Assembly (NCBI RefSeq): GCF_900497805.2
Contig: NW_020954599.1
Span: 46,815,495-46,879,494, forward strand
Direction: 5' to 3'
DNA from: Vombatus ursinus
Taxonomy: Eukaryota; Chordata; Mammalia; Diprotodontia; Vombatidae
Length of the DNA: 64,000 bases
Position numbers and translations under genes: made by a program. Below, one piece after another: positions 47,922 through 59,300 of the stretch (position 1 is its first letter; each line of letters opens with the position of its first letter). Below the pieces are notes generated by a model, which saw only the letters and a list, made by a program, of their open reading frames with translations, did no database searches and was not told the DNA's origin.

Positions 47922-48634
47922 AAGAACTCGAGGGCAAGTCTCTTTTTACAATTTTGTCTCCAGTTTTAGACAAAGCTACAGGTTACCTAACACATAATGT
48001 TCTTTTGATGAGAGTGTTAATGTCTATGGGCATTTATTTGAGATACTCAAGTTATTTTATTTGTTTACTAGTTATAGGATGTGGCAATTATAATCACCCT
48101 TGATGCCTAAATATGTAGCAAGTTTATAGAAATCAGATGCGGGTGAGACTGGAAGCTTCAGTACCTCCATAGTGCCAGTTTTATAGGCTCAGGGACTAAA
48201 GTAAAGGTTGTGTTAACTCAAACCAACAGAGAGTCTTCAATTTCACATGTGAAAGAATGGAAGGATAATCCTCACGTCAAATTTGCACCTCAGATTAGAA
48301 ATTTGTCACAGCTATAATTCATTTTGACATAGATAACTTTTCAATCTGTAATTTATAAAAAAAAGATTCATGTCACTGTCAGACAATTTAATTTCCCCTC
48401 AGAAGAGAAAAAATAAGGAATTTGTCAGGTTCATTTTCCCATATATGTTTCCTTCCAGGTCAGAAGAAAACTATTACTAGTATTACAAATAAAATGATAA
48501 AATCTACTATGTATTTCAATCACAAAATGAAACAAAATTAATTATAAATATGCATTTACTCAGGATGGTTAGTCATATTAATTTTATTTCCATATGTTTC
48601 TGGTATTTAACACAAAGAGAAAAATATAATAGCT
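47922..48634. other. Unique DNA, no gene seen
   Basis: No repeat family or coding signal recognised. Confidence 0.4.
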
Positions 48635-48870
48635 AGTATTTGTAAAGTACTTTGAGGTTTATGCAGTGGTTTACACATTTTTTTTTCATTTTGATCCTCA
48701 CAACACCCTTGTGAAATAGTTGCTGTTATTATCCCCATTTTTTTCAGCAGAAAAATTTGAGGCAGAGAGAGGGTTAGTGACTTACCCAGGATCACAGAGC
48801 CAATAAGTGCCTGGGTCAAACTCAGGTCTTCCTGAATCCAAGGCCAGAAAGCCTCCATACCACCAGTCAG
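48635..48870 (-). mobile_element. MIR-family SINE
   Basis: gtaaagtactttgaggttta, cctcacaacacccttgtgaa, gtgacttacccaggatcaca and caggtcttcctgaatccaag occur in order. Confidence 0.8.
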
Positions 48871-48899
48871 TTGAGATGGTGGTGGATTTACTCTACTTT

Positions 48900-48995
48900 T
48901 TAACTTTTATTCAATTAGCAAATATTGATTGAGCACCTATGGCATTCTAGACATGGTGGAGAAGATAAAGACCTAGTCCTTGCCTTCATATTTAC
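48900..48995 (-). mobile_element. L2 3' end fragment
   Basis: caaatattgattgagcacct and acctagtccttgccttcata are the complement of the L2 3' terminus. Confidence 0.5.
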
Positions 48996-49089
48996 ATGAA
49001 CTCCAATGATGTAGACACTTCATCCACTAGTGAGAATTTCAGTCTCTCTAAGCCCTCTTTTACATTTTCTCCTATAAATCCTCTGAATG

Positions 49090-50010
49090 ATCTATCAAAT
49101 TCACTGGTGGTCTTGCTGTTTCAGTAAAAACCTCAAACTGTCAATGTTGTACTCTGTCCTTTCTTCTCTGACACTGCCTTTACTCTGGTGCAGGCCCTCA
49201 TCATCCAACACCTGAACTGTAGCAATAGGCTACTCTTTAGTCACCCTCCCATATCTTCCACTCAGCTATCAAATTGATCTTCACAAAGTTCAGGTCTGAC
49301 CATGTAATTCACCTATTTATTAAACTCCAGTGGCTCTCTGTTACTTCCAGAATCAAATATAAAATACTCTGTGTAGCTTTTAAAGCTCATCATGACCTAG
49401 TCCATTCCTACTTTTCTAGTGTTCTTATACCTAATTGCCCTCCACATACTTGGTCATCACATGACATTGGCCTCCTTGCTGTTCTTCACAGAAGACATCC
49501 AACTTCTGACTCTAAGCATTTCCATTGGCTATCCCCATCCCTGGAATATTCTTCCCCATTTCTGCCTCCTTGTTTCTCTGATTTCCTTCATTTCTCAGCT
49601 AAATTATTATCTTCTACGAGAAGTCACTCCTGATCCAATTTTATTGCCTTCCCTCTGAGACTACCTCCAATTTATCTTGTATATAACTTATTTATACAGA
49701 GTTGTTTATATGCTCCCTCCTCATTAGACTGTGTGCTTCCTCAGAGTAGGGGCTGTTTTTTTTTGTTTTTGCCCTTCTCTGTAGTACCACAATTTGGCAC
49801 AGTGTTTGGCACAAAATAGGCACTTAATAGAGCACTGACCTTGAAGTCAGGAGGACCTGAGTTCAAATCCAGCCTCAGACCAAACACTTGACACTTACTA
49901 GCTGTGTGACCCTGGGCAAGTCACTTAACCCCAATTGCCTAAAAAACAAACAAACAGAAACAAAATAGGCACTTAATAATTGCTAGTTGACTGACTGACT
50001 AGTCCACCTC
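49090..50010 (+). mobile_element. L2 LINE 3' 0.8 kb, split by a SINE
   Basis: A long, well-preserved L2: ctctgacactgcctttactc, caggtctgaccatgtaattc, taaactccagtggctctctg, aagctcatcatgacctagtc, catccctggaatattcttcc, gactgtgtgcttcctcagag and gtgtttggcacaaaataggc. A 119-residue frame (49274-49633) is a chance out-of-frame reading. The SINE at 49830-49961 splits the last 200 bases. Confidence 0.85.
49830..49961 (+). mobile_element. WSINE1/MAR1-type SINE with perfect 17-bp TSD
   Basis: 5'-truncated tRNA SINE: gagcactgaccttgaagtca, gaggacctgagttcaaatcc, ctagctgtgtgaccctgggc, cacttaaccccaattgccta, then an A-rich tail with (AAAC)n. Flanked by aaaataggcacttaata at 49813-49829 and 49962-49978, identical. 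The perfect TSD and near-consensus sequence make it one of the youngest insertions here. Confidence 0.9.
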
Positions 50011-50639
50011 TTACCAAATCTTAAATAGTCTTAAGTATTTTTTTTTATATTATAAGACAATTGAGAAATTGCAAGTGTGTTATATGGACAAAAGGCATTA
50101 GAAGAATTCAGAATGAGAAATCTCTGGAGAATGGAGTGGTCAGAGTGTTGTTGAATAGAGATTTGGAAGTAAAGAGCAAAGGAGACATCGTCAGTAATGT
50201 TCTTGATTTATTTAGTATCTTTTAGCTAAATGATATGAGATTTAGAATCATCCTATTATTCTTCCTGAAATGCCTATAGTTTTAAGGTGTGGTTATTTTA
50301 TCATTGGTAGAGATTGAAATCTTTCAGAGTCTTCTCATCTTCTATATTTCTTATCAAAATCTTTTCATAGATCTTCTGGAAAGGACTATTCAACATGAAG
50401 AAAGAATAGCAAAAGCCAGAGCTTTAACTAGGGGGTCAAGAAGGGGATTACAAATACAACCTGGGTTAAAGAGCTTCAGATGTAGAGAGGTAATACCAAC
50501 AGCTCTCTGTAGTCTCCCTATCCTCTTCAATACTGAATTTAAGAGACTGGGTGGGTAAAGGGTGCAGATATGGCTTCAAGCACAGAAAAAGTGACAACTA
50601 GAAGGATAGGACTAACTTTAGTGGCCACTATTCCAGTAT
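50011..50639. other. Unique or badly decayed DNA
   Basis: Nothing certain; may include more L2 complement. No gene seen. Confidence 0.35.
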
Positions 50640-51235
50640 ATGTATTTTGCCAATTGTTCAGGACTCGAATTAGGAGGATGCTGTTATAGTCAAGGCAAAC
50701 AATGATACAGCATTGAACAAAAGTGGTGGCCATATGAAGAGGAGAGAATGGGTATGAGAGATGTTGAACCTTTAAGAACTAGCAATTGATTGGATAAGGT
50801 GGAAGGCTGAGTGAGAGAGAAGAATTGAGGATGACTGTGGTTGTGAACCTAGATTACTGGAAAGATGGTGGTTGAGAAATTTGGAGAAGGGGTTGGAGAG
50901 GAGACAATGAATTAAGTTTCTGATATGTTAAATTTTATATGATTAAGGGAAAGACAGGTGAAGACCAGGCATCTCTGTAGTTGGTAATGTGGCACTGATG
51001 TTAATGAGAGAGATGATGCCTGAATGCATTTGGGAGTTTGGAGAATACTCTACATAGAAATGTAGAGAATGACTGAACCTAAGGGAACTAATGAACTTGC
51101 CAAGAGAATATATAAGAGGACATAGGACAGAATTCTGGGGGATATACAAAATTGAGGGTGGAATATAGATGATTTTCCCAATAAAGAAGACTGGGGAGCT
51201 GTCAGGGAAGAGGAAAACAGGAGAGTATAGCATAC
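50640..51235 (-). mobile_element. L2 LINE, ORF2 C-terminal region
   Basis: aggaggatgctgttatagtc, gtggttgtgaacctagatta, tggaaagatggtggttgaga and gacagaattctgggggatat are the complement of the L2 coding zone just upstream of the 49090 copy's range. Out-of-frame minus-strand readings of 75-96 residues are not genes. Confidence 0.6.
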
Positions 51236-51239
51236 TTGT

Positions 51240-51724
51240 GATGAAAATTTATAACAGAAAACAACTAGACGATTCACAGGGGTGATCTCTTCCCACCTTC
51301 ACTTTTTCTCTGTTGTCTGTGTATGAATTTATTCTCTGTCCTAATCCTCAACCAAAATAGCTTTTTTTTTTTACCTCTTGACCCAGGCATAAAATTCCTA
51401 GTTACAGATCTGTCATAACTTATATTTTGCAAGTGATTATTGTCTTCACAAATAGTTACCTTAGAAGCCTGAAAATACATTATACGTGTGCTCCAAATAT
51501 TTTTGAAATGTTCCCAAATAGGCACAATTTATACTCAGAACAATACTAGAACAGCTAACATGTTGGAAGGAAGAACTGGGGTTGAGATTAAAATAGTTCT
51601 TAAAAGGTTGAAGTGATGGAAAGAATCAAATAAGAAGAAATTCAAGAAAAATACTAAGTACTGCATTTAAGCTCCACATTTAAATTTCACGTGCATCTGG
51701 TGGGGGTGATATTACAGTAATTCC
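51240..51724. other. Unique DNA
   Basis: No gene or repeat family recognised. Confidence 0.35.
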
Positions 51725-52385
51725 TATTCAAAGTACCTTGGGGTTTTAGTAGACTGCAGACTCAGTACAAGGCAACAGTGTGATATAGTAGCCAAAAAAG
51801 TTAATGTTTGATTAGGCAGCATTAATCAAAACTGAATGTTCAGAACCAGAGAAGCTGTGACTATATTGTACTCTGTTCAAGTCAAACTACATTGATGATA
51901 TTCTACTCACTTCTGGGTGCAATGTTTTAGAAAGGGCATGAACAACCTGAGTTGTTCTGACAACAACAGTTGTTTGAGAAGACAGAGTCTTCAAAGCTCA
52001 GCTCAGGGGCTACATTCTCCCCAAAACCTGCTATGTTTCTTCCAGTTATTAATGCCTTCTCTCCTTAAATTACTTTGCTTTACAGTTACTGTGCATACAT
52101 GCTGAATCTTCCATGTGAAAAGTAAAGTAGGGATTTACATTTTTTAAAATTTGAAACCAGAGCACCTATTGGATAGCTTTGTGTATAGTAGGTGTTTTAA
52201 GTGGTATTGGCTAAAATTAACTGAACATAATGATTGTTTGATGAAAATAGGAATATTAAACCTGAAATGAGAGAAGTATTGGAAGTGGGGTGTAGTATCA
52301 GTCTTCAAATATCTTAAAAACTACCATGTGGAAGAGGAATCAGATTAGTTTTGGTTGACCCGGTACAGCAGAATTCTAGAGATGA
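51725..52385 (+). mobile_element. L3/CR1 LINE fragment, interrupted
   Basis: 51755-51950 (ccttggggttttagtagact, cagtgtgatatagtagccaa, aaagttaatgtttgattagg) and 52265-52385 (cttcaaatatcttaaaaact, accatgtggaagaggaatca) match successive CR1/L3 RT C-terminal coding regions. L2-like DNA (51985-52090: aaagctcagctcaggggcta) lies between. Confidence 0.7.
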
Positions 52386-52434
52386 TATAGAAAATCAGAT
52401 TTTGAATGTATATGAGATAAAGGTAGGTGGTTAA

Positions 52435-52690
52435 GTTGATCTCTAGCTAGGGGGCCTAAAGTCAGAAAGAATTTTGGATCAAATCCTGCTTCAGATTCTA
52501 ATTAACTCTGTGACCTTGGGCAAGTTTATTATCCTGTCCTCAGTTTCTTTACCTGTAAAAGAGGGATAACAACTTACTTTTCAGGGTTGTTGTGAGGATC
52601 AAATGAGATAATAATTGTTATACACTTCATAAACCTTAAAGCACTATATAAATGCTAGCTATTATTATTATGATAACTAATTTTATTAAT
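52435..52690 (+). mobile_element. MIR-family SINE
   Basis: ggggcctaaagtcagaaaga, gtgaccttgggcaagtttat, cctcagtttctttacctgta, cagggttgttgtgaggatca and actatataaatgctagctat. Confidence 0.8.
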
Positions 52691-53454
52691 ACATAATCAC
52701 AAATACATAAATTATAAATTTCATATGACAGTAAAATCATACTAACAGAAATATAAATTTTACTCATTTTATGAATATTATTAATAGCAATAACACTAAT
52801 AGTCTTTTTGATGATTAGAACAATCCAAAACCAAGTAGATAAATTTTTTTTTAAAAAAAGCTTATTTATTTTGTTCTGAATTTAAGAAATAAAACAAGTA
52901 TTTCCATAACATAGTAGAATAGATAGAAAATTAAAAGATTGCCTAGTTCTAAAATATCCAAAAGGATGCTGGGTGGTCACTAGTTAGATATTTTGTTAAA
53001 GGAATTCCTTATGCAGTCATAGGACCATAACTTCTATACATATTTATTAAAAATCAATCAAATTTCTTTATAATTATTGCCTATACAAGATAACTTTTTC
53101 CTTTTCTGGGAAATAAGAACACCTCAGTGCTCTGTATGTATGTGTACATACATACATACATACATATATTTACATATACACAAGTGCACTATGTCTCTCT
53201 GTATGCACATGGATATCTGTATATATGTATACAAAGATGAATACATATGTTTTTAACTATTTAATTTTTTAATGATAGGAATCTTTTCCCAATACAGCTA
53301 AGTGGGGGAATTTCCTGAAAGTAATTTTTAATGTCTCTAAAATTTTAAGAGCTTTTTTAAGAGTTGTGAAAAATTTCAATCTTCTAAGAAATGGTTCATT
53401 TCTCTTTGGAGTTCCAGAGAGAACTGCCTCAATGACACTGCACCAAAGACAAAA
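52691..53454. other. Unique A/T-rich DNA with ATAC microsatellite
   Basis: 53140-53235 is an (ATAC)n/(ATGT)n-type tract. Nothing else recognised. Confidence 0.5.
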
Positions 53455-53710
53455 TATCATCATTGCCATCATCATTACATTTATGTAATGTTTTAAATTT
53501 TGCCAAGCACTTTTATACATATCATCTCATTTTAACATCACAACAATACTGAGAGGTAAATACTGTTATCCTTATTTTACAGATGAGGAAACTGAGATAG
53601 ACAGATGAAGAAGTTGCTCGGGGTTACATGGCTGGTAAGTTTCTAAGTGTATATTTGATCTCATATGTTTCTGATTCCAGGTCTACAGCTCTATTACTAC
53701 CAGCTGCCTT
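53455..53710 (-). mobile_element. MIR-family SINE
   Basis: cctcagtttcctcatctgta-type complement: ttttacagatgaggaaactg, gaagttgctcggggttacat, then gattccaggtctacagctct. Confidence 0.75.
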
Positions 53711-53869
53711 TAGGCATGGCAAAGATGTGAAGTGTAATTCAGACCAGAAATGACAGTCTTGAAAGGTCTTTCTCTAGAAATCATTGAAATAATAAGCCAT
53801 GTTCCTTTTGATATAAATTATTCAGAAGAGGAAAAATGAGTGTTTTCTTTTTTATGAAAAAAATGTCCA

Positions 53870-54080
53870 TAGGATCAAAGATTTTCATCTGGAAGACACT
53901 TTTAATTTTATCTAGTCCAGCTTCCTCTTTTTACTGTGATGGAAATGAATGCCTTCCCCCCACCTCCAGTGAAGTGACTTACCCAAGGTAACACAGGCAA
54001 TAATTTGAGGGAGGTGTGATTTAATCTAACTTTCTCTGACTCTAAATCCAATGCTGTTTCCACTGCACAGCAAACAAATG
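53870..54080 (-). mobile_element. MIR3 copy
   Basis: ttatctagtccagcttcctc, gtgaagtgacttacccaagg, tctctgactctaaatccaat and gtttccactgcacagc match the MIR3 complement. Confidence 0.65.
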
Positions 54081-54944
54081 AAAATGTCCTCAGTCTTAGT
54101 CAGTATTTAGGCTGATAACTTTGTTTTACATTTTGTCTACTTATGGGAAACAGAATCCAACTTTCTTTTTTTTCTTTCACAAGGAAATATCACATATTTT
54201 ACTTGTTAATAATTTTTTCAAGGAAATAGGAAAGAGACTGAGTGGCAATGACATCTTGACAGAGAATATGTTTGAATTCATATGGTGATCCAGCGAGCAA
54301 CATTCTCAGGAATGAAGTAGAAATTGTCGTTCTTGTAGTCACTGAGTGGACTTAAAGAGCCACTATTTTACTTGTTTAAATGTATGCAAGTCAGTTGCTT
54401 TGCCCCAGTTCTACATGAAAACCTCAGGCTAGAACCAGGAAAGTCTGAATTCCTTCTTCTTCTCTGTAACCCTCCTCTTACTCACCTGAGGAAATTTTCT
54501 ATGTTTTTAAAGCATTGAATACAATGGAATAACTCTATTCCTCATTGTCAAAAGAATTCAATAAATTTCCCGGTTCTATAACAAATGTTTGTCATTGTTG
54601 TGTCATCAGTTACTGAATATACATACATATCCCTTTATTCTCTCTCAAATCTATAACACAAGGACAAATAAAATAAAACAGGATTTCAAAAATAAAAATT
54701 ATTGGATAAAAATAGTATAAGGATCAGCACACAAGGAGACAAAGCACATATTCTATCAAGTACAAGCAGAACTTCAGAATTATAGTCTCCAATTTATCCA
54801 AAAAATTTTAATTAGGAAAATGAAATCAACATGGAAAAATAATGAAGAGCACATATCTTAATTTTCTCCATTTTATCATGACCATGATACTTCAAATTAT
54901 TTAGTGCTTAATTAATAGGAAAACATAGGTCTACTTAATTTGAT
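54081..54944. other. Unique DNA with a short CpG-containing island-like patch
   Basis: No repeat family named. 54278-54367 (minus) holds a 29-codon open stretch of varied composition, described in the findings. No gene structure shown. Confidence 0.35.
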
Positions 54945-55082
54945 AGAACAAATGTTTTTAAAGCACCTGCTTTTGTGCTTTAAATGTGCAGTTGTGACAT
55001 TGTGGTAAGTACAGGAAATATGTAGATGAAAACAACTTGTTTCCCACCCTAAGACACAGTATAGTTTAAATGAGATGCTAAG

Positions 55083-55142
<60 letters not shown>

Positions 55143-55446
55143 ATTTATTTATCTATCTATCTATCTAAATCTGTTACAAAAGGACTAAAGATAGGTCTAG
55201 GAAGATTTAAAGAGGGAAACATGCTTTTGTCTGTGGAAATCAGAGAAGGCTTGATGAAAGAATTGATATTGGAAGTCGGACTTGAAGGAAGGGAAAGCTT
55301 TTTTTTCTCCAATGTAAACATAGCAGAATGTTCCAGGCATGGAAAAAATACAAGAGATGGAAAAGATTACATAAAGCCAGGGATCAATTAGTTCTGCTTC
55401 ACTGGAACATTGAGTGCATGGAGTGTCATGTCAAACAAAGATTATT
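54945..55446 (-). mobile_element. L2 LINE relic with ATCT microsatellite inside
   Basis: 54945-55080 resembles the L2 3' complement (cttgtttcccaccctaagac). 55230-55420 continues it (gagaaggcttgatgaaagaa, gtcggacttgaaggaaggga, gttccaggcatgg). The ATCT run separates them. The L1 at 55464 follows. Confidence 0.55.
55085..55170. repeat. (ATCT)n microsatellite
   Basis: About 13 pure ATCT units, one TTAT interruption, then five more. Confidence 0.95.
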
Positions 55447-55463
55447 AAGAAAAAGAAACAGAG

Positions 55464-56290
55464 ACTTCAGGAGCCAAGATGGCAGAGTAAGCAGTGAATT
55501 GCTTTCACACTCTCTTTTTGACTCCTAAATAGCCCAGAAAATAGTTCCCCAGGAAACATCTTGGAATAGTGGAGACAGTGAGGAGACAGTGAGAGGAAGT
55601 ATTTTAGCTTGGAAAAATTGGAAGATTGCCAAAAAAAAGTCAGTTTCATTCAGGTAAATAAGGGAGTGTAGTACAGGACAGGAGGCATCCCAACAAGCCA
55701 GCAACAAGCCCCACTTCAGCAAACCAACAGGAGATCCTGCACCCTAGGGTGGTGGAGCAGGCAAATGCCAACCCTGAAAACCACCTCCCCTCCAAGTGCC
55801 TTAGCATAGCCAGGGGACCTGACAGATTCCAGCTCAGAGAATCACCACATATGCAGCACAGCCCTAGGCAGGCAAGCATCCTCCAGCAGCCTACTTCCCC
55901 ATGTTTCAGTCCAACCCAGGGTGGGCAGGCATCCTCCAGCAGCTCAGCCTCCCCATGTTTCGGTTTTTGCCAAGGAGGGTTGGGCACCCTCCTGTGATCA
56001 GACCTCCATGTACTTCAGTGTAGCCCCAGAGAAATGCAGAAAAACCCCACCAGGCCTCAGTACATGCCAGACACAGCCACTAATGACCCAGCTCAGCATC
56101 AGGTAAGCTGCCAGACCTCTCAGGCCCCCAGCTGCCAGTACCTGAGACCCCAGCACAGAAAACCAGTGACAAGGCCCCTGACCTGCAGCACAAGAAGTTT
56201 GGAATTGTACCCCTGTGCTCCAGTAAGAGAGCTCAACCTTAAAAGCCAGGAAATAGGCAAACAAAATGAGCAAAAAGCAGAACACTGACC
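55464..56290 (+). promoter_or_regulatory. L1 5' UTR with short tandem units and YY1-like motif
   Basis: Begins gagccaagatggcagagtaa, containing the YY1 core AAGATGGC. Units with ggcaagcatcctccagcagc or ggcaggcatcctccagcagc begin near 55871 and 55924, and a weaker one (gggcaccctcctgtg) near 55981, a spacing of about 53-58 bases. Confidence 0.55.
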
Positions 56291-56299
56291 ATAGAGAAT

Positions 56300-57640
56300 T
56301 ATCATGGTGACATGGAGGATTAAAACACAATCTCAGAAGAGGACAATATTGGCAATATACTTTCATCTGAAACCTCAAAAGGAAATATGAAATGGTCCCA
56401 ATCCCAAAAAACCTTCTTAGAAGAGCTCAAGAAAGATTTCAAAAGTTAAATAAGAGAAGTAGAAGAAAAATTGGGAAAAGAAAGGAGAGGTATATGAGAA
56501 AGTCAATAGCTTGGAAAAGGAAGGACAGAAATTGACTGAAGAAAACACCTCCTTAAAAATACAATTGCCTGAATGAAAAAGGAGGTACAAAAATGCACTG
56601 AAGAGCAGACTTATTTAAAAAGTAGAATTGGCCAAATGGAAAGGGAAGTACAACAGCTAATTGAAGAAAATAATCCCTTAAAAATTCCATTGGGCAAGTG
56701 GAAGCTAATGACTCTATGAGACATCAAGAATCAGGCAAATGAAATCAAAAGAATGAAAAAGTAGAAGAAAATGTAAAATACCTCATTGGAAAAATAGCTG
56801 ACCCAGACAACAGAACCAGGAGAGATAATTTAAGAATTATGGGTCTAATCTCCAAAAGTCTCATGATGGAAAATGCTATCTACATCCAGAGAAAGAACTG
56901 TGGAGTTTGAATACAGATTGAAGTGTACTATTTGATCTTTTTTTCCTTTCCTTTTGTTTCTTCTTTCTTGTGGTTCCTCCTATTGGCTCTAAATTCTTCT
57001 TTACAACATGACTAATGTGAAAATATGTTTAATAGGAATGTATATGTAGAGCCAATAGCAGATTTCATGCCATCTTGGGAAGGAAGGCAAGGAGGGAGAG
57101 GGAGAAAATTTAAAACTCAAAAGCTTATGGAAGTAATTGTTGAAAACTAAAAATAAATTAATTAGTAAAAATAGAATATTAGTCTACCTGAAAGTCATGA
57201 TCAAAAAAAGAATCTGGACAGCATTGTTTTTGAGAAATTATCAAGGTAAACAGTCATGAGGTCCTAGAACAAGAGGATAAAATAGTCATCAAAAGAATCC
57301 ACTGATCATATCCTGAAAGAGATCCCAAAAGGAAAATGTCAAGAAAAATTGTTAGAATTATCACGTCAAGGAGAAAATACTGCAGCCAGAAAGAAACAAT
57401 TTGAATGTTGTGGAACCACAGTCAGGACTATGCAGGACCTAGCAGCTTCTACATTAAAGGATCAGAGGGCTTGGAATATGATATTCTATAAGGCAAAGGA
57501 GCTTGGATTACAAACAAGGATCAATATCCAACAAAACTGAGCATAATTTTTCAGGAGAGGATATGGACATTGAATGAGATAGGGGACTTCCAAACCTTGC
57601 TATTAAAAGACCAGAGCTCAACAGAAAATTTGATCTTCAA
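56300..57640 (+). pseudogene. L1 ORF1, broken and interrupted
   Basis: The N-terminal and coiled-coil region (56300-56700), RRM-like start (56780-56846) and C-terminal part (57172-57640; a 63-residue frame with ARKKQFECCGTTVRTMQDLA) bracket the nested L1 at 56847-57171. Unlike the 41775 copy, the coiled-coil region is kept. Several stops are present apart from the insertion. Confidence 0.7.
56847..57171 (+). mobile_element. 5'-truncated L1 3' UTR nested in L1 ORF1
   Basis: A 325-bp L1 3' end (tcatgatggaaaatgctatc; ttctttacaacatgactaat; catgccatcttgggaaggaa; A-rich end). Flanks aagaattatgggtct (56832-56846) and tagaatattagtct (57172-57185) are imperfect TSD copies. The 41775 copy shows the uninterrupted target (agaattattagtctacctga). 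Confidence 0.8.
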
Positions 57641-58289
57641 ATACAAGACTCAGAAGAAACATAAAACAGTAGCCAGGAAAACAAAACAAAACAAAATGTG
57701 TTATTCAATTAGGGTAAAAATGTTTATATCCCTACATCGGAAGATAATATCTGTAACTTCTAAGAACTGTATTGTTTTTATGACATTTAGAAGGGGGTAT
57801 ACATAGTGGGTATAAGTTGATTTTGATGAGGTGAGAAAAAATAACTAAGGGTTGAATAAAAGGGTTATACTTGGAGAAGAGGAAAGGAGGAGACAGAAAA
57901 GATAAATTAAATCATGTGAAGAGGCACAAAGACTTGTTAAAGTAAAGAGAAAGAAGGGAGGCAGGCAAGCACTGTTTGAACCTTACTCTCATCAGATTTG
58001 ACTCAGAGAGGGAATAACATACACACTCAGTTGTATATACAAATCCAACTTACCCTATAGGAAGTAGAAGGGGAAAGGGAAATGAAAAGGGAGGGGTGAA
58101 TAGAAGGGAAGGAAGAAGTTGTAGGGAAAAGGGGAAAGAAAGGGCAGGGAGATAATAGAAAGGAGGGCAGAGTAAAGGGGGCAGAGGTCAGAAGCAAAAC
58201 ACTAGTGAGGAGTGAAAGGGAGAAAGGAGAGAGAAAAGCATAAAAGGGAGAGAATAGAATGAAGAGAAAGATACAGTTAGAAATCATAA

Positions 58290-59300
58290 CTGTGAATATG
58301 AATGGGATAAACTTTCCCATAAAACAGAAGCAGATAGCAGAGTGGATTAAAAACCATAATCCTATAATATGTTGTTTATAAGAAACAGATTTGAAGCAGT
58401 GAAAAAGGGAAAAAGCTAGAGCAAAATATTTTATGCTTCAGTTGAAGTGAAGAAAGCAGGAATAACAATCCTGATCTCAGATGAATCAAAAACAAAAATA
58501 GATCTAATTTAAAAAGATAAGGAAGGAAACTACAACCTGCTAAAAGGTACAATACACAATAAAGCAATATCATTAGTAAACATATAAGCATCAAATGGTA
58601 TAGAATCCAAATTCTTAGAGGAGAAATTAAGGGAGTTACAAGAAGAAATAGACAACAAAACTATACTAGTGGGGGACCTCAACCTCCCCCTCCCAGAAAT
58701 AGATGACTCTAACCACAAAATAAATAAAAGTTAAGGAGGTGAATAAAATCTTAGAAAAGTTAGATGTGGTAGACCTCTAGAGAAAACTGAATAAGGATAG
58801 AAAAGAATATACCTTTTTCTTGGAGTTAAATGGCACCAATATAAACATTGACCATGTATTGGGACATAAAAACCTCACAGTCCAATGCAGAAAGGCAGAG
58901 ATATTAAATGCATTCTTTTCAGATCATGATGCAATAAAAGTTACATCTAATAAAAGGGCCATAAAAAGATAGACTAAAATTAATTGGAAACTAAATAATC
59001 TAATTCTAAAGAATAAGTGGGTCAAACAACAAATCATAGAGAACAGATCTAGCTGTTCCAGATCTGAAATTGTATTATATGGTAGCAATCATCAAAACTA
59101 CTTGGTATTGGCTAAGAAATGAAGTGGTGGATCAGTGGAATAAGTTAGGTACACAAGACACAGTAGTCAGTGACTATAGTAATCTACTGTTTGATAAACC
59201 CAAAGGCTGCAGCTTCTGGAACAAGAACTCAGTATTTGACAAAAACTGCTGGGAAAACTGGAAAAGAGTGTGGCAAAAATTAGACATAGACTAACATCTT
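58290..59300 (+). pseudogene. L1 ORF2 remnant: endonuclease joined to C-terminal part
   Basis: The endonuclease region starts near gaatatgaatgggataaact (58288). At about 59040-59055 it passes from acaacaaatcatagag to gatctgaaattgtattatat, skipping the RT. The frame at 59070-59294 ([20 protein letters not shown]) is the post-RT region. No catalytic RT motif remains. Confidence 0.75.

Noticed and set aside
55646-56378. Overlapping minus-strand frames of 113 and 126 residues
   Set aside because: Antisense of an L1 5' UTR and ORF1 start, with repeated WRML- and GLLG-like strings from tandem units.
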